Shown here: positions 9,828-18,996 of the stretch, piece by piece | How positions within the stretch are numbered: position 1 is the first letter of the stretch | Layout: each line of letters opens with the position of its first letter | Assembly (NCBI GenBank): GCA_913060495.1 | Contig: CAJXRP010000007.1 | Location: 99,872-163,871, forward strand | DNA length: 64,000 nt | From: an uncultured Gammaproteobacteria bacterium | GTDB taxonomy: Bacteria > Pseudomonadota > Gammaproteobacteria > Pseudomonadales > Pseudohongiellaceae | Reading direction: 5' to 3' | Program-made: the position numbers and the translations under genes | The notes under the pieces: model-generated | The model's database searches: none | Told to the model about the DNA's origin: nothing | Seen by the model: the letters and a program-made list of their open reading frames with translations, nothing else

Positions 9828-10898
9828 CTATCCATTACTTGCCAGGACACCCATACGTTGAGCTCGTCGACCTCGTCGTTTTTCATCAAGCACTGAGCCC
9901 AGTACTTCTACATGAAATTTATCGCAACCTATACAAAGGTTACTGTAGTCATCCCCTTTCGGCGTCTTGGTTGTAGATTCGGAAATAAATTTTTCTTCAT
10001 CCCATCCATGGCTTAACCCCATGCGTTCGGGCCTCCCGGCATTGATAGCTTCGATTTCCGGCATGCCGGCTAGATCATCGAGGACCTCTATGAGGGGCTC
10101 TTCGGTAAGGTTGCCCAGAGGGTTAGCCGTCTTTATGCAGCACGGGTAAACATCGCCTGTAGGGTCGATGGAAACCTCGGAGCCAGCGTAGCCATGTTGC
10201 AAGAAGTTAAGGCCGCCTGACCAAGCATTGCAGAAATTGTCATCGATCGTTGCATGAGAAAGCCCATTCTCCCAAGCTCGACCGCGAGGCCAGAGCTTGC
10301 CGATCCAGGAATCTTCGCTCGCACCAAACATGCTAAAGATCGGACCTTTCTCCAATGCGCGCTCGTCCCTTTCTCCGTCGGCGTGTTTAACGCCAGCATC
10401 TTCTAGCATTGCTTTAACTTTTTCTGCTAGATCGTCTTTCTTGTCGCCTTCCATCCCCACATGAAAATCATCCATGCCGGAGACAGATATAGACCAGACA
10501 TTGCGGCTCAATAATTCGTCGATAATCTTCGGTGTCAGCAAGTCGCCTGTGGTCTGCACCACGACTTTTATTCCACCATTGTCGCGGTATTTTTCCTGCA
10601 GTGCTTCCAATACAGGGTAGAGGATTCGTTCACGAACGGGTTCGGTTAGTACATCACCACCGGATAGAATTATTTTACCGGTCTTCTCAACATAGGTGTC
10701 GGGGTCTGCAGAATCGCTGTTAGTCTCCAGAAAGGTCATGCGTTCTGGGAGGTTGGCGATTATCTTCGGGAAATTAGTCTCAGCTTCAGCAACGACTGCT
10801 TCGAGCTCATCTCTGATGTACGGTCGAAAACGAGACTCATAGCAATGCTTGCAGCGGCGATGGCAATGCCAGCAAAGCACATAGTAGATTGATTCCAT
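9828..10898 (-). CDS. Radical SAM protein with C-terminal cysteine cluster
   Basis: 356 residues. The N-terminus carries CWHCHRRCKHC, and Cys12-x3-Cys16-x2-Cys19 is the canonical [4Fe-4S]/SAM motif. IILSGGD is the expected GGE/GGD-type SAM-binding loop. Near the C-terminus YPCC and CIGC provide more cysteines, as in SPASM-type auxiliary clusters. The enzyme should use a 5'-deoxyadenosyl radical, but the substrate is not evident: no precursor peptide is seen beside it. It is the apparent first gene of the operon containing the YnjBCD-like importer, so it may act on, or depend on, the imported compound. That link is inference. Confidence 0.85.
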   Translation of the reverse strand: MESIYYVLCWHCHRRCKHCYESRFRPYIRDELEAVVAEAETNFPKIIANLPERMTFLETNSDSADPDTYVEKTGKIILSGGDVLTEPVRERILYPVLEALQEKYRDNGGIKVVVQTTGDLLTPKIIDELLSRNVWSISVSGMDDFHVGMEGDKKDDLAEKVKAMLEDAGVKHADGERDERALEKGPIFSMFGASEDSWIGKLWPRGRAWENGLSHATIDDNFCNAWSGGLNFLQHGYAGSEVSIDPTGDVYPCCIKTANPLGNLTEEPLIEVLDDLAGMPEIEAINAGRPERMGLSHGWDEEKFISESTTKTPKGDDYSNLCIGCDKFHVEVLGSVLDEKRRGRRAQRMGVLASNG

Positions 10899-11058
10899 TT
10901 AAATCCTTACCCCGGTTGTAGCTCAATACAGTATGCAGGTGATTGCTCGAATAAGACCTGCTTACAGCGTAATACTTTCAGTTGAATTTGTAATTTGCGC
11001 CCTTGATGCAAGGACTCTAGAAAATGAATCTAAAGGTCAAGATTCTAAATGTCTATGC

Positions 11059-11526
11059 TTAGTTCAATTTTCTCCAACTCAAGGTGGCGGTGGTCCTTCC
11101 GGAGTCATTCTTTAGCGAAAGTTTCAGCACGTCATCACTAAACTCGAAATGACGTACATTATCACCACCTACCCATTCCGGGACCATGGGGGCGCCTTCG
11201 ACATGGTGGATCACAAGAGCATTCTCGAGATCGAATGACACCTTGCCCCAATAGGCAAAACCGCCCGTTATACGTTCCTCAGAATTCTGATTCCTCTCGG
11301 GTAGGTCGCGCGGCATACCCAGGCCTGACATATTGCCGAGTGCATCGTAGCTCAGCCGGCCTACAAAGTTCATGTCTATCGGATCACCTTCTTCCGGGAA
11401 CTGGAAGTAGCTAATCAATTCGAAATCCCCTTGAAACTTCTTCTGTATTTCTTGCAATGTATCCGCCGCCTGGGAGTGTATTGGTAGCATTATAAGAATG
11501 ACTGTCGATGCCAAAAATTTAAACAT
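11059..11526 (-). CDS. Exported lipocalin-like domain protein
   Basis: 155 residues with a signal peptide (about 1-20, after SQAA). The mature part has the small lipocalin-like pattern: an early FQGDFELISYF strand and the GRLSYDALGNMSG turn, similar to families annotated as lipocalin-like domain proteins. It follows the acyl-CoA synthetase gene by about 30 bases on the same strand and may be the last gene of the malonate operon. The ligand is unknown. A distant relative occurs as a cassette at 52802-53278. Confidence 0.7.
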   Translation of the reverse strand: MFKFLASTVILIMLPIHSQAADTLQEIQKKFQGDFELISYFQFPEEGDPIDMNFVGRLSYDALGNMSGLGMPRDLPERNQNSEERITGGFAYWGKVSFDLENALVIHHVEGAPMVPEWVGGDNVRHFEFSDDVLKLSLKNDSGRTTATLSWRKLN

Positions 11527-11555
11527 TGCTACAGGTCCTTATTGAGTTGATTAGG

Positions 11556-13040
11556 CTACAGCAGTTTTTTCAAGTCGGGTTTGGTTACTTTGCCCATCGC
11601 ATTTCGAGGTAGAGCATCGATTATCTGAATGGCCTTTGGAATCTTATAGGAAGACATCTTGCCATCGCACCAATTCTTGAGATCGGCATACTCCATTGAC
11701 GTGCCAGGCTTGAGGCCGATAAAGGCCATGACAGATTCTCCCCAGGTTTCGTCTTCGACGCCAATTACTGCGCATTCGGCTATGTCGTCATGGGTGAGCA
11801 ACGTGCCCTCAATTTCCAGCGCCGATAACTTGTAGCCGCCAGATTTTATAATGTCGATGGAAGAGCGGCCCATGATGCGGTAATAGCCATCGTCGACTAC
11901 GGCAACATCGCCGGTGCAGAACCAGCCGTCGTGGAAACTTTCTTTGGTGGCTTTTTCATTAGCCCAGTACTCAAGAAACACATTGTCGCCCTTGATGCGA
12001 ATCTCACCCGGCGTGTTTTCCTCGGTGACGGGATTATTGTCTTCATCGAAGAGCTGCGCTTCTACGCCTGGAAGTGGTTGACCAACATGGCCGGCTCTAC
12101 GCTCGGCGTCGTAGGGATTAGAGATGCCCATGCCGATCTCTGTCATGCCGTAGCGCTCAAGCAAGACCTGCCCAGTCAGTTCTTTCCATTGATTGAATAA
12201 TTTAACCGGGCACGCGGCGGAGCCGGAAATATTTAGTCGCATGGGTCTGAAGCCATCGCAAATTTTCTGTACTTCACTGTCATCGATGGTGTCGAAATAC
12301 TGAATTAACTTCACATAGATTGTGGGAACAGCCATGAAGACGTTGTAAGTGCCGGCAACGATTTCCGCTGTAATCTTCGGGATATCGAACTTGGCAAACA
12401 AATGCACAGTCGCGCCAGCCCATAGGCCACAGCTCAAAATATTAATGATGCCGTGTATATGATGTACCGGCAGGAACAGAGGTATGGAATCTTCATCAGT
12501 CCAGCTCCAGGCCTCGATCAGTGTCGTTATCTGTGCGCGGATCGTCTTGTGCGTGCTTACAACACCCTTTGGCTTGTTCGTCGTTCCACTCGTGAACAGC
12601 ATCATCGCTCGACGTTCGGGGAGAATCGTTGGCAACGTTCCAGCTACTTCCGCCATTACATCCATCGTGGAAAGTAGTTCGATATTCATCTGAGCGCAGA
12701 GTTCACGAAGTGACTCTTGGTATTTGCCGTTCGCTATCATGCGAGTGACGCTTGCACAGCTTAAATAATGTTCTAGTTCGGCAACTGCAGATGCAACATT
12801 CAAAGGAATGGCTATTCCGCCAGCTCGCCAAATACCATGCATAGTCGTTACATACTCGACGCTGGCAGGCATGAAAAACGCAATGCGTTCCTCACTCAGA
12901 TCGTCGCTCCCTCTCAGGAGTCCTGTTGCGAACTTGTCGATACGCTGATTCACATCTGCGTAACTATAGGAATCATCTCCTTCGGTTAGAGCAATCTTAT
13001 TGTTGGAATTGTTTAAGTGCGGAAAATTTTCTTCTGACAT
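11556..13040 (-). CDS. matB: Malonyl-CoA synthetase-type AMP-forming acyl-CoA ligase
   Basis: 494 residues of the ANL superfamily. The phosphate-binding loop is FTSGTTNKPKG, followed by ERYGMTE, TGD, and a GRSSIDIIKSGGYKLSALEIE region that closely follows the MatB/ACSF3 pattern. A conserved Lys precedes the end (MGKVTK), as needed for adenylation. It should make malonyl-CoA from malonate, ATP and CoA in the cytosol. The gene lies directly downstream of madM and madL, which supports malonate as the substrate. No malonyl-CoA decarboxylase is visible nearby. Specificity for methylmalonate cannot be excluded. Confidence 0.82.
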   Translation of the reverse strand: MSEENFPHLNNSNNKIALTEGDDSYSYADVNQRIDKFATGLLRGSDDLSEERIAFFMPASVEYVTTMHGIWRAGGIAIPLNVASAVAELEHYLSCASVTRMIANGKYQESLRELCAQMNIELLSTMDVMAEVAGTLPTILPERRAMMLFTSGTTNKPKGVVSTHKTIRAQITTLIEAWSWTDEDSIPLFLPVHHIHGIINILSCGLWAGATVHLFAKFDIPKITAEIVAGTYNVFMAVPTIYVKLIQYFDTIDDSEVQKICDGFRPMRLNISGSAACPVKLFNQWKELTGQVLLERYGMTEIGMGISNPYDAERRAGHVGQPLPGVEAQLFDEDNNPVTEENTPGEIRIKGDNVFLEYWANEKATKESFHDGWFCTGDVAVVDDGYYRIMGRSSIDIIKSGGYKLSALEIEGTLLTHDDIAECAVIGVEDETWGESVMAFIGLKPGTSMEYADLKNWCDGKMSSYKIPKAIQIIDALPRNAMGKVTKPDLKKLL

Positions 13041-13121
13041 GCGTTCGTTACCTTTTCTTTGAGTCTTGTGCAGCTGCGAACGAAATTGATGTGCGCAGAG
13101 AATATTTTATGTGTTCAAGAA

Positions 13122-13880
13122 TTATAAGAGTGCATTAACTATGAAAAATAGAATCGAAGGACCTAATAGGCATCCTACGCCTGTATAGAACGTCGCAGTC
13201 ATAGCGCCATAGGGAACAAGCTTAGGATCTGTCGCGGCAAGTCCTGCCGCAACGCCCGAAGTCGTGCCCATGAGCCCGCCGAACACCATTGCAGACTGTG
13301 GATTGTCCAAACCAATTGTCTTGGCAATCATCGGCGTGCCAATCATTACTAAGATTGATTTGATGAGTCCTGCCGCGACGCTCAAAGCGATAATGTCTGA
13401 GTCGGCTCCTAGGGCCGATCCAGTGACTGGGCCAACGATATAAGTTACCGCGCCGGCACCGATAGTGGTGACCGAAACAGGATCGGTGTAGCCATACAAT
13501 ACGGCGACGACGGCTCCAACGATAAAAGAAACAATTACGCCGGCAAAAATTGAAATAATTCCAGCTAGTCCTGCTTTCTTCAATTCACTAAGTTTGACAC
13601 CGAAGGCTGTTGCGACGATGGCAAAGTCGCGCATCATGCCGCCACCCATCAAACCGATGCCGCCTAGCAATGTGATGTCGGCGACGCCGGTGCTACCGCC
13701 TGTTGCCTTGCCACCAAAATAGGCAGCCAACAATCCTAGCGCAATAGCGATAGCCGAGCCGTGGATGCGACCCTTGGTCAGCTTGTCCGCGAGGAAATAG
13801 GATATCCAAATAGTTAGCCCGACAACCGCAAAGGCGACTACGAGTGAGTTACGAACAAAGACGGTTTCGAAGATTTCCAT
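13122..13880 (-). CDS. madM: Malonate transporter subunit MadM
   Basis: 252 residues, very hydrophobic, with about 8 membrane helices rich in Gly and Ala. The central LLGGIGLMGGGMMRDFAIV and later TSGVAAGLAA segments match the MadM subunit of the sodium-dependent malonate carrier. It overlaps madL by 1 base (ATG at 13880) and precedes the malonyl-CoA synthetase gene, so the operon imports malonate and activates it. Confidence 0.88.
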   Translation of the reverse strand: MEIFETVFVRNSLVVAFAVVGLTIWISYFLADKLTKGRIHGSAIAIALGLLAAYFGGKATGGSTGVADITLLGGIGLMGGGMMRDFAIVATAFGVKLSELKKAGLAGIISIFAGVIVSFIVGAVVAVLYGYTDPVSVTTIGAGAVTYIVGPVTGSALGADSDIIALSVAAGLIKSILVMIGTPMIAKTIGLDNPQSAMVFGGLMGTTSGVAAGLAATDPKLVPYGAMTATFYTGVGCLLGPSILFFIVNALL

Positions 13881-14260
13881 TATGGGCTCTCCTCACTGGA
13901 TGTATCGGAGTTGCCAATCTTGCTGATGACGGGAACCAGTGCAAAGCTGACGATTACCGCAGCGACCCCGGCTACAACAGCTAGCATGCCCCCCTCGAAT
14001 GCAGCCACGACATTCTGCCGGGCCGCCATGGCGACCACGATAGGGATATACATGGCAGACCAGAACTGAATGCCAGTCCCTGACGCCCCATCAACCAGTG
14101 CCTTGAGCTTGTCAGAATTGCTGGCGAGCACTAGAAACAGCATGGCTATGCCCACACCACCCACATTGGCCTCCACCCCTAGAGCCACTCCAAGCACCTC
14201 GCCAATGAGCATTCCGAGTATCAAACAGGCGGAAAGTAGAGCTACACCGTAGACAATCAT
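13880..14260 (-). CDS. madL: Malonate transporter subunit MadL
   Basis: 126 residues with about 4 membrane helices, starting MIVYGVALLSACLILGMLIG, which fits MadL in length and pattern. It is the first gene of the madL-madM-matB operon. It is transcribed away from the PQQ dehydrogenase gene at 14533, and the 272-base region between holds both promoters. A TTGACA-like box lies near 14411 on the plus strand, but no convincing -10 was fixed. Confidence 0.85.
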   Translation of the reverse strand: MIVYGVALLSACLILGMLIGEVLGVALGVEANVGGVGIAMLFLVLASNSDKLKALVDGASGTGIQFWSAMYIPIVVAMAARQNVVAAFEGGMLAVVAGVAAVIVSFALVPVISKIGNSDTSSEESP

Positions 14261-14532
14261 GTTTTATCCTTATTGTTATTGGTCATGTCGCGGGAAGCGC
14301 GTCATACGGGCTTGATGATATGACGCAGTTGGATTTAGTGCAATTTGCCTGATCAGGTGGTAAATCGGTCCTATTCGACCCGAAATAAGCCCTATTTCTG
14401 GGCATCTTAATTGACAGAAGCAGGGGGTTTATAGCTTAATTGTGCTCCGGTTTGTGAGCGGCAATTAGCTGCTGCTCCATCATTGTAACAGTAAAGAATT
14501 CAGCTATTTATCGCTAAAAAAAGGTTATTCAA

Positions 14533-16170
14533 ATGAGTAAATTTTCAAAGTCATTGTTGGTGCTATTGAGTCTGGGTCTGTTCGCATCGGCCACATTCGC
14601 GCAGAACGTGACCTCTGACATTCTAGAGAATGCCCAGGACTATTCCGACCGTTGGGTTACCTACGGCAAGAACTACGGTGCATGGCGCTATATGCCGGAC
14701 GCACAGATTACCCGTGCCACGGTGGGCAATCTGCGCCCTGTGTGGATCAAGCAGAATGGCGTTACAGGAGGTGCCTACGAGGTAACCGCCCTAGTCAATG
14801 ATGGGCGTATGTACCTAACTACCGCGAACAGCCACCTGATCGTGGTCGACCCCCTAACCGGTGATGAGCTGTGGCGCTACGACCATGACTTCGAAAATGT
14901 AGATCTCTGCTGTGGCCCCCACAATCGGGGTGTCGGGCTTCATGAAGACAAAGTGTTCTACGGCACTCTGGATGCTCATCTATTGGCCTTCGATGCTGCT
15001 ACAGGAATTCAGCTGTGGGATGCCGAAGTAGGCGATCACCGCGAGTCATTCTCAGTAACAGGCGCACCACTTGTCGTTAAAGACATGGTGTTGATCGGTG
15101 TAGGCGGCGGCGAGTACGGTATTCGCGGTTACATCGATGCCTATGACGTAAACACAGGTGAGCGTCGCTGGCGCTTCTATACCACGCCTGCCGAAGGCGA
15201 GCCTGGTAACGAAACGTGGCTAGGGGACTCCTGGAAGACAGGCGGTGCGCCAACTTGGGTAACAGGCACCTACGATCCTGAGACCGACATGGTGTTCTGG
15301 GGCACGGGTAATCCTTGGCCAGATATCAATAACGCGGTTCGCGCTGGCGACAATCTGTATTCCAACTCCGTAATAGCACTAGATGCCGATAGTGGTGACC
15401 TGCGTTGGTATTTTCAGACTTCACCCAGAGACGAATTCGATCACGACTCCACCTCAGAGCCGATGATCATCGAAGAGATGTATAACGGTGAGATGCGCAA
15501 GATGATTGTGCAGGTTTCTCGAAATGGACACGTCTATGCATTAGATCGCATGGATGGCAGCTTCCTCTACGCCGGTGAGTACACGCGAGTGAACTGGGCG
15601 GAGAGAGACGAGCGCGGCAAGCCGGTGCTGAAGGAGTCGATGTATGAGCCGGCAGACACCATGGTCTTTCCTGGTCTTTACGGTGGCAAGAACTGGCCTC
15701 CAGCCTCTTACAGCCCCGATACGCATATGTTGTATATCCCAACCACTGAATGGGGTACGCGTTACATCCGCCGCGAGGGCGATGCGCGTGCGGGAACTAT
15801 GGACCTAGGCGGCATCCCACAGTTCGATACTTCGGGCACAGGATGGGTCGTAGCATTCGATATGCTCAGCGGCGAGATCGCCTGGCAGAAAGAGATGCCT
15901 GGCAACTTCAACTGGGCTGGCACCTTATCAACCGGCGGCGGATTGGTTTTCTCCGGTGCACCAGATGGCTATGTCTATGCCATGAATGATGAAACAGGCG
16001 AAGTGCTGTGGAAATTCCAGACCGGCAGTGGCGTGTATGCCCCACCAACGAGTTTTACAATCGACGGTAAGCAATACATCGGCGTAGCCTCGGGCACGCG
16101 AAACCCTGTAACACGAGCGGGTGTTGCTACGGGGATCTCAACCGGCAACTACATTTTGTTTAGCCTGTAA
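14533..16170 (+). CDS. Exported PQQ-dependent alcohol dehydrogenase (methanol/ethanol family)
   Basis: 545 residues with a signal peptide (about 1-23, after TFAQ). It has the eight-bladed propeller of quinoprotein dehydrogenases with repeated W motifs. An adjacent Cys-Cys pair (LCCGPHNRG) matches the disulfide ring that contacts PQQ. The active-site segment is DEFDHDS: the catalytic Asp is followed two residues later by a second Asp, the position that distinguishes lanthanide-using from calcium-using enzymes. It would oxidise a periplasmic alcohol and pass electrons to the di-haem cytochrome encoded 17 bases downstream. The true substrate is not known. Confidence 0.88.
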   Translation: MSKFSKSLLVLLSLGLFASATFAQNVTSDILENAQDYSDRWVTYGKNYGAWRYMPDAQITRATVGNLRPVWIKQNGVTGGAYEVTALVNDGRMYLTTANSHLIVVDPLTGDELWRYDHDFENVDLCCGPHNRGVGLHEDKVFYGTLDAHLLAFDAATGIQLWDAEVGDHRESFSVTGAPLVVKDMVLIGVGGGEYGIRGYIDAYDVNTGERRWRFYTTPAEGEPGNETWLGDSWKTGGAPTWVTGTYDPETDMVFWGTGNPWPDINNAVRAGDNLYSNSVIALDADSGDLRWYFQTSPRDEFDHDSTSEPMIIEEMYNGEMRKMIVQVSRNGHVYALDRMDGSFLYAGEYTRVNWAERDERGKPVLKESMYEPADTMVFPGLYGGKNWPPASYSPDTHMLYIPTTEWGTRYIRREGDARAGTMDLGGIPQFDTSGTGWVVAFDMLSGEIAWQKEMPGNFNWAGTLSTGGGLVFSGAPDGYVYAMNDETGEVLWKFQTGSGVYAPPTSFTIDGKQYIGVASGTRNPVTRAGVATGISTGNYILFSL

Positions 16171-16187
16171 GCATTGATCAGAAAACA

Positions 16188-17012
16188 TTGAGCAGCATCA
16201 CTAAATTGAAAGGCGAAAACTTGAAATTATCTTTTGTACAGTCACTTCCACAAGGCCTCAAAAGCATGATGGCTGCGTTCTTACTCAGCGCGATTTCAGC
16301 TTCATCGCTGGCCGGCGTTGGCGAGGGGCAAGAGCTCTATAATGCGTATTGTCAGATTTGCCACGGCATTCTAGGCGAAGGTCAGACTATGGGTAAGCCT
16401 TTGACCGATGGTCCAGCGAACCGGCTGGCTGATCAAGAACTCATCGACGTCATCACTGACGGCCGCGCGGGTACCGGCATGGTCGCTTGGGAAGGGTCGC
16501 TAAGTGAAACCGAAATCTTCGATATTGCTAGTTACATTCGCAACCTGCAAGGCAAGCCTGCCTTGAGTCTAGGTGACGACGACTCCGGTCCTAGTGACGA
16601 TCCAAATGTTATCGCCGGCGCAGAGCTGTTCAATGGCTCAGCAAATTGTGCCACTTGTCACTCTTATGATGAGAAAGGCGGCAGCGTTGGTCCATCACTG
16701 GATGGTCTCGGTAGCCGATTGGATGACGATGCACTGATGCAAGCCTTGATGAATCCATCAGCTACTATCGTTAGTGGTTTTGGAGCGAAAGAAGTGGAAC
16801 AAGAAGATGGCACGATAGTCCGAGGACGCTTCCGAAATGATTCCGAGCTGGCCGTGCAAATACAGAGTGAAGACGGACGGCGCTGGGTAACTTTTTTCAA
16901 GGAGCGGGTAACTGCGGTTAGAGATTCGGATGAGTCACTGATGCCAGATACTTTTGCTAACCTTGGTGCGAGTGAACAGCAACAGCTGTTGGCGTTCCTT
17001 AAGTCACTGTAG
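16188..17012 (+). CDS. Di-haem cytochrome c, probable electron acceptor of the PQQ dehydrogenase
   Basis: 274 residues from a TTG at 16188. A second TTG at 16221 preceded by AAAGGCG is a more likely start and leaves a clean signal peptide ending near SLAG. Two c-type haem sites are visible: CQICH early in the mature protein and CATCH in the second half. The second domain has a longer tail of the type found in membrane-associated cytochromes that act with quinoprotein dehydrogenases. It sits just downstream of the dehydrogenase gene on the same strand, so the pair is probably one operon. Confidence 0.85.
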   Translation: MSSITKLKGENLKLSFVQSLPQGLKSMMAAFLLSAISASSLAGVGEGQELYNAYCQICHGILGEGQTMGKPLTDGPANRLADQELIDVITDGRAGTGMVAWEGSLSETEIFDIASYIRNLQGKPALSLGDDDSGPSDDPNVIAGAELFNGSANCATCHSYDEKGGSVGPSLDGLGSRLDDDALMQALMNPSATIVSGFGAKEVEQEDGTIVRGRFRNDSELAVQIQSEDGRRWVTFFKERVTAVRDSDESLMPDTFANLGASEQQQLLAFLKSL

Positions 17013-17127
17013 ACATAATAATTAGAAGCGCGTTGCCTGCGTAGAGGTTGAAGCCAGGCATCGTGTAATCTTCAAGAACAAAGCGTAGTAGTCTGCAAAA
17101 TGTAGGCAAATATTTGTATAAACCATC

Positions 17128-17160
17128 GGGGAAAGCTCAGCTGAGCTTCCTCGTTTATTT
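17128..17160 (+). terminator. Probable terminator after the cytochrome c gene
   Basis: A 16-bp palindrome (AAGCTCAGCTGAGCTT, 17133-17148) with extra outer pairing is followed by the T-rich stretch TCGTTTATTTTC. It lies between the cytochrome gene and the mechanosensitive channel gene. Confidence 0.6.
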
Positions 17161-17184
17161 TCTCTAGAACATAAAGGTAATATT

Positions 17185-17994
17185 ATGGAATTTGATGCCG
17201 CCGAACTAACCGCTATGGCGATCCCCTATGGCGTAAAGCTAGTCTCTGCACTAGTCACACTGATTGTGGGTTTGATGATTGCAAATGTACTGGTCTCACT
17301 CACGAAGAAAGTAATGACCAAGAGTGAGGTCGATCCATCGCTTAACAGCTTCCTGGGAAGCATGGTCGGCATGATATTAAAGGTGCTGGTCTACATCACC
17401 GCCCTTAGTGTACTCGGCGTAGAGATGACTTCCTTTGTCGCGATTCTCGGTGCCGCAGGTCTGGCCGTGGGTCTTGCCCTATCCGGTACGCTGCAGAATT
17501 TTGCGGGTGGCGTGATGATTCTGCTCTTCAAGCCCTATAAAATAGGTGATGTGATCGAAGCGCAGGGCTATGTTGGAGCAGTAAAAGAGATTCAGATTTT
17601 CGTTACGGTCCTAACGACGCCAGATAACAAGACGATACTGATTCCAAATGGACCACTCGCCACGAGCTCGATAGTCAATTTCTCCACACAGCCGACACGT
17701 CGCGTAGATTGGGAATTCGGAATCGCATACGGTGATGACGTTGACAAGGCCTATGAGGCCCTCAATAAATTGATCGCTGCCGACGAACGCATTCTGAAAG
17801 ATCCAGAGCCTTTCATGGCATTAAAGACTCTCGGCGATAGCGCAGTAGTTATCGTGGTTAGGGCCTGGGTTAAGGCTCCTGATTATTGGGGCGTGTTCTT
17901 TAAGATGAACGAAGACGTCTATAAGACATTCGCCGATTCGGGTCTGTCATTCCCATTTCCGCAAATGGATGTGCATGTAAGCAAAGAATCTTAA
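17185..17994 (+). CDS. Small-conductance mechanosensitive channel, MscS family
   Basis: 269 residues. Three N-terminal membrane helices are followed by the pore-lining TM3 rich in Gly and Ala (LGAAGLAVGLALSG and then LQNFAGG), and a cytoplasmic beta domain beginning FKPYKIGDVIE. Length and layout match the short MscS type, which releases solutes on hypo-osmotic shock. It starts behind AAAGGTAATATT, a modest ribosome binding site, and stands alone downstream of a probable terminator. Confidence 0.9.
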   Translation: MEFDAAELTAMAIPYGVKLVSALVTLIVGLMIANVLVSLTKKVMTKSEVDPSLNSFLGSMVGMILKVLVYITALSVLGVEMTSFVAILGAAGLAVGLALSGTLQNFAGGVMILLFKPYKIGDVIEAQGYVGAVKEIQIFVTVLTTPDNKTILIPNGPLATSSIVNFSTQPTRRVDWEFGIAYGDDVDKAYEALNKLIAADERILKDPEPFMALKTLGDSAVVIVVRAWVKAPDYWGVFFKMNEDVYKTFADSGLSFPFPQMDVHVSKES

Positions 17995-18009
17995 ACGGCT
18001 CGGTATTCT

Positions 18010-18996
18010 CTAGAACAGGAAGAACAGAATTCCTGCGAATAGCAGAATGCCGAAACTAAGAGTAAAGCCATATAGAACAGTTGTTGTTAAATATTTCAGC
18101 AGGGTTATGCCATAACCCTGCTGAAAATAATTTTTTAGGCTAAGGAAAAGATAGATCCACAACCAAAAATATAGAGCAGTTCCCAGGTAATCGAATAGAG
18201 AGCTAATGATCGGTATCTGACCCTCCTCAACCAAGCCGATAAGAGTTGTAAAAAACACAATCAAGATTAAGAATGCATGATTGTGTAGTGTCAGCACAAG
18301 GTGTTCTACATAGAAGTGCCCCGTCCGGATATAGATTAGCTTCTGTATTAGCGCTAACAAGGGGATCATCAACAAAATAAAAATAGTTATGTATTCCAAA
18401 TAACCTCGCGTAAATGCGGCGGGGTTTTCCATAAGCATATTTAAATTTGTTTCTGCCTGTGCTCTCATTGCGCTGCGCAGGTTTGCATTCGTTTGCTCGT
18501 CAAAGAACGGTAAATTGATACCATCTATAAAAGAGAAAATGGCCTCCAAGCCATTGTCTCCCTCTTCATCGGAATCGCCCTCGATAGTGAGAAGTGATAG
18601 TTCGTCTCGGGGCGCGCTGACTGCTGCCGAATCTTCCTCGCCATTCGCACTGAGCACTCCTTCTATCGATCGGATAGAAGTGTAGAAGCTGACAAGTAAA
18701 AAGAATGAAACGCTGATCACTAAGAACAGTCGCAGCGGAGGGCTATAGCGTGTGCGTCGGCCATTGAAATATTCCTGACATAGATAGGCAGGCTTGGTGA
18801 GTAAGTAATATAAAGTCCGATAGGCGCGACCATCCAATTCGAATAAGGATTGAACAGCCTCTCGGCTAAGCTTGAAGAAGGGCCTACGTAATTCTTTCGC
18901 TTCCTGGCCGCAATTCCCGCAGTAATTGCCTGTCAGTGGTTCACCGCAGTTAAGACAGGTTTTCGTAGTTTCGTTGAGTGTTGGGGGATTATCCAT
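18010..18996 (-). CDS. DUF3667 membrane protein with N-terminal zinc ribbon
   Basis: 328 residues. Two CxxC pairs near the start (CLNCGEPL and CGNCGQE) form a small zinc-ribbon-like element. A short helical part and the motif RYSPPLRLFL follow, then about five membrane helices, matching the DUF3667 family. Function is unknown. Residues QQGYGITLL near the C-terminus are encoded by an unusually perfect DNA palindrome (18094-18126). Confidence 0.78.
   Translation of the reverse strand: MDNPPTLNETTKTCLNCGEPLTGNYCGNCGQEAKELRRPFFKLSREAVQSLFELDGRAYRTLYYLLTKPAYLCQEYFNGRRTRYSPPLRLFLVISVSFFLLVSFYTSIRSIEGVLSANGEEDSAAVSAPRDELSLLTIEGDSDEEGDNGLEAIFSFIDGINLPFFDEQTNANLRSAMRAQAETNLNMLMENPAAFTRGYLEYITIFILLMIPLLALIQKLIYIRTGHFYVEHLVLTLHNHAFLILIVFFTTLIGLVEEGQIPIISSLFDYLGTALYFWLWIYLFLSLKNYFQQGYGITLLKYLTTTVLYGFTLSFGILLFAGILFFLF
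18094..18126. repeat. 33-bp perfect palindrome inside a coding region
   Basis: Arms of 16 bases (TTTCAGCAGGGTTATG and its exact complement) are separated by one base. It lies within the DUF3667 gene near its 3' end. On the minus strand it would form a strong hairpin in the mRNA. Read on the plus strand it is followed by AATAATTTTTT. Confidence 0.7.

Noticed and set aside
14411..14445. TTGACA box as a promoter of the PQQ dehydrogenase gene
   Set aside because: No -10 hexamer at the right spacing; the match alone is too weak to annotate.
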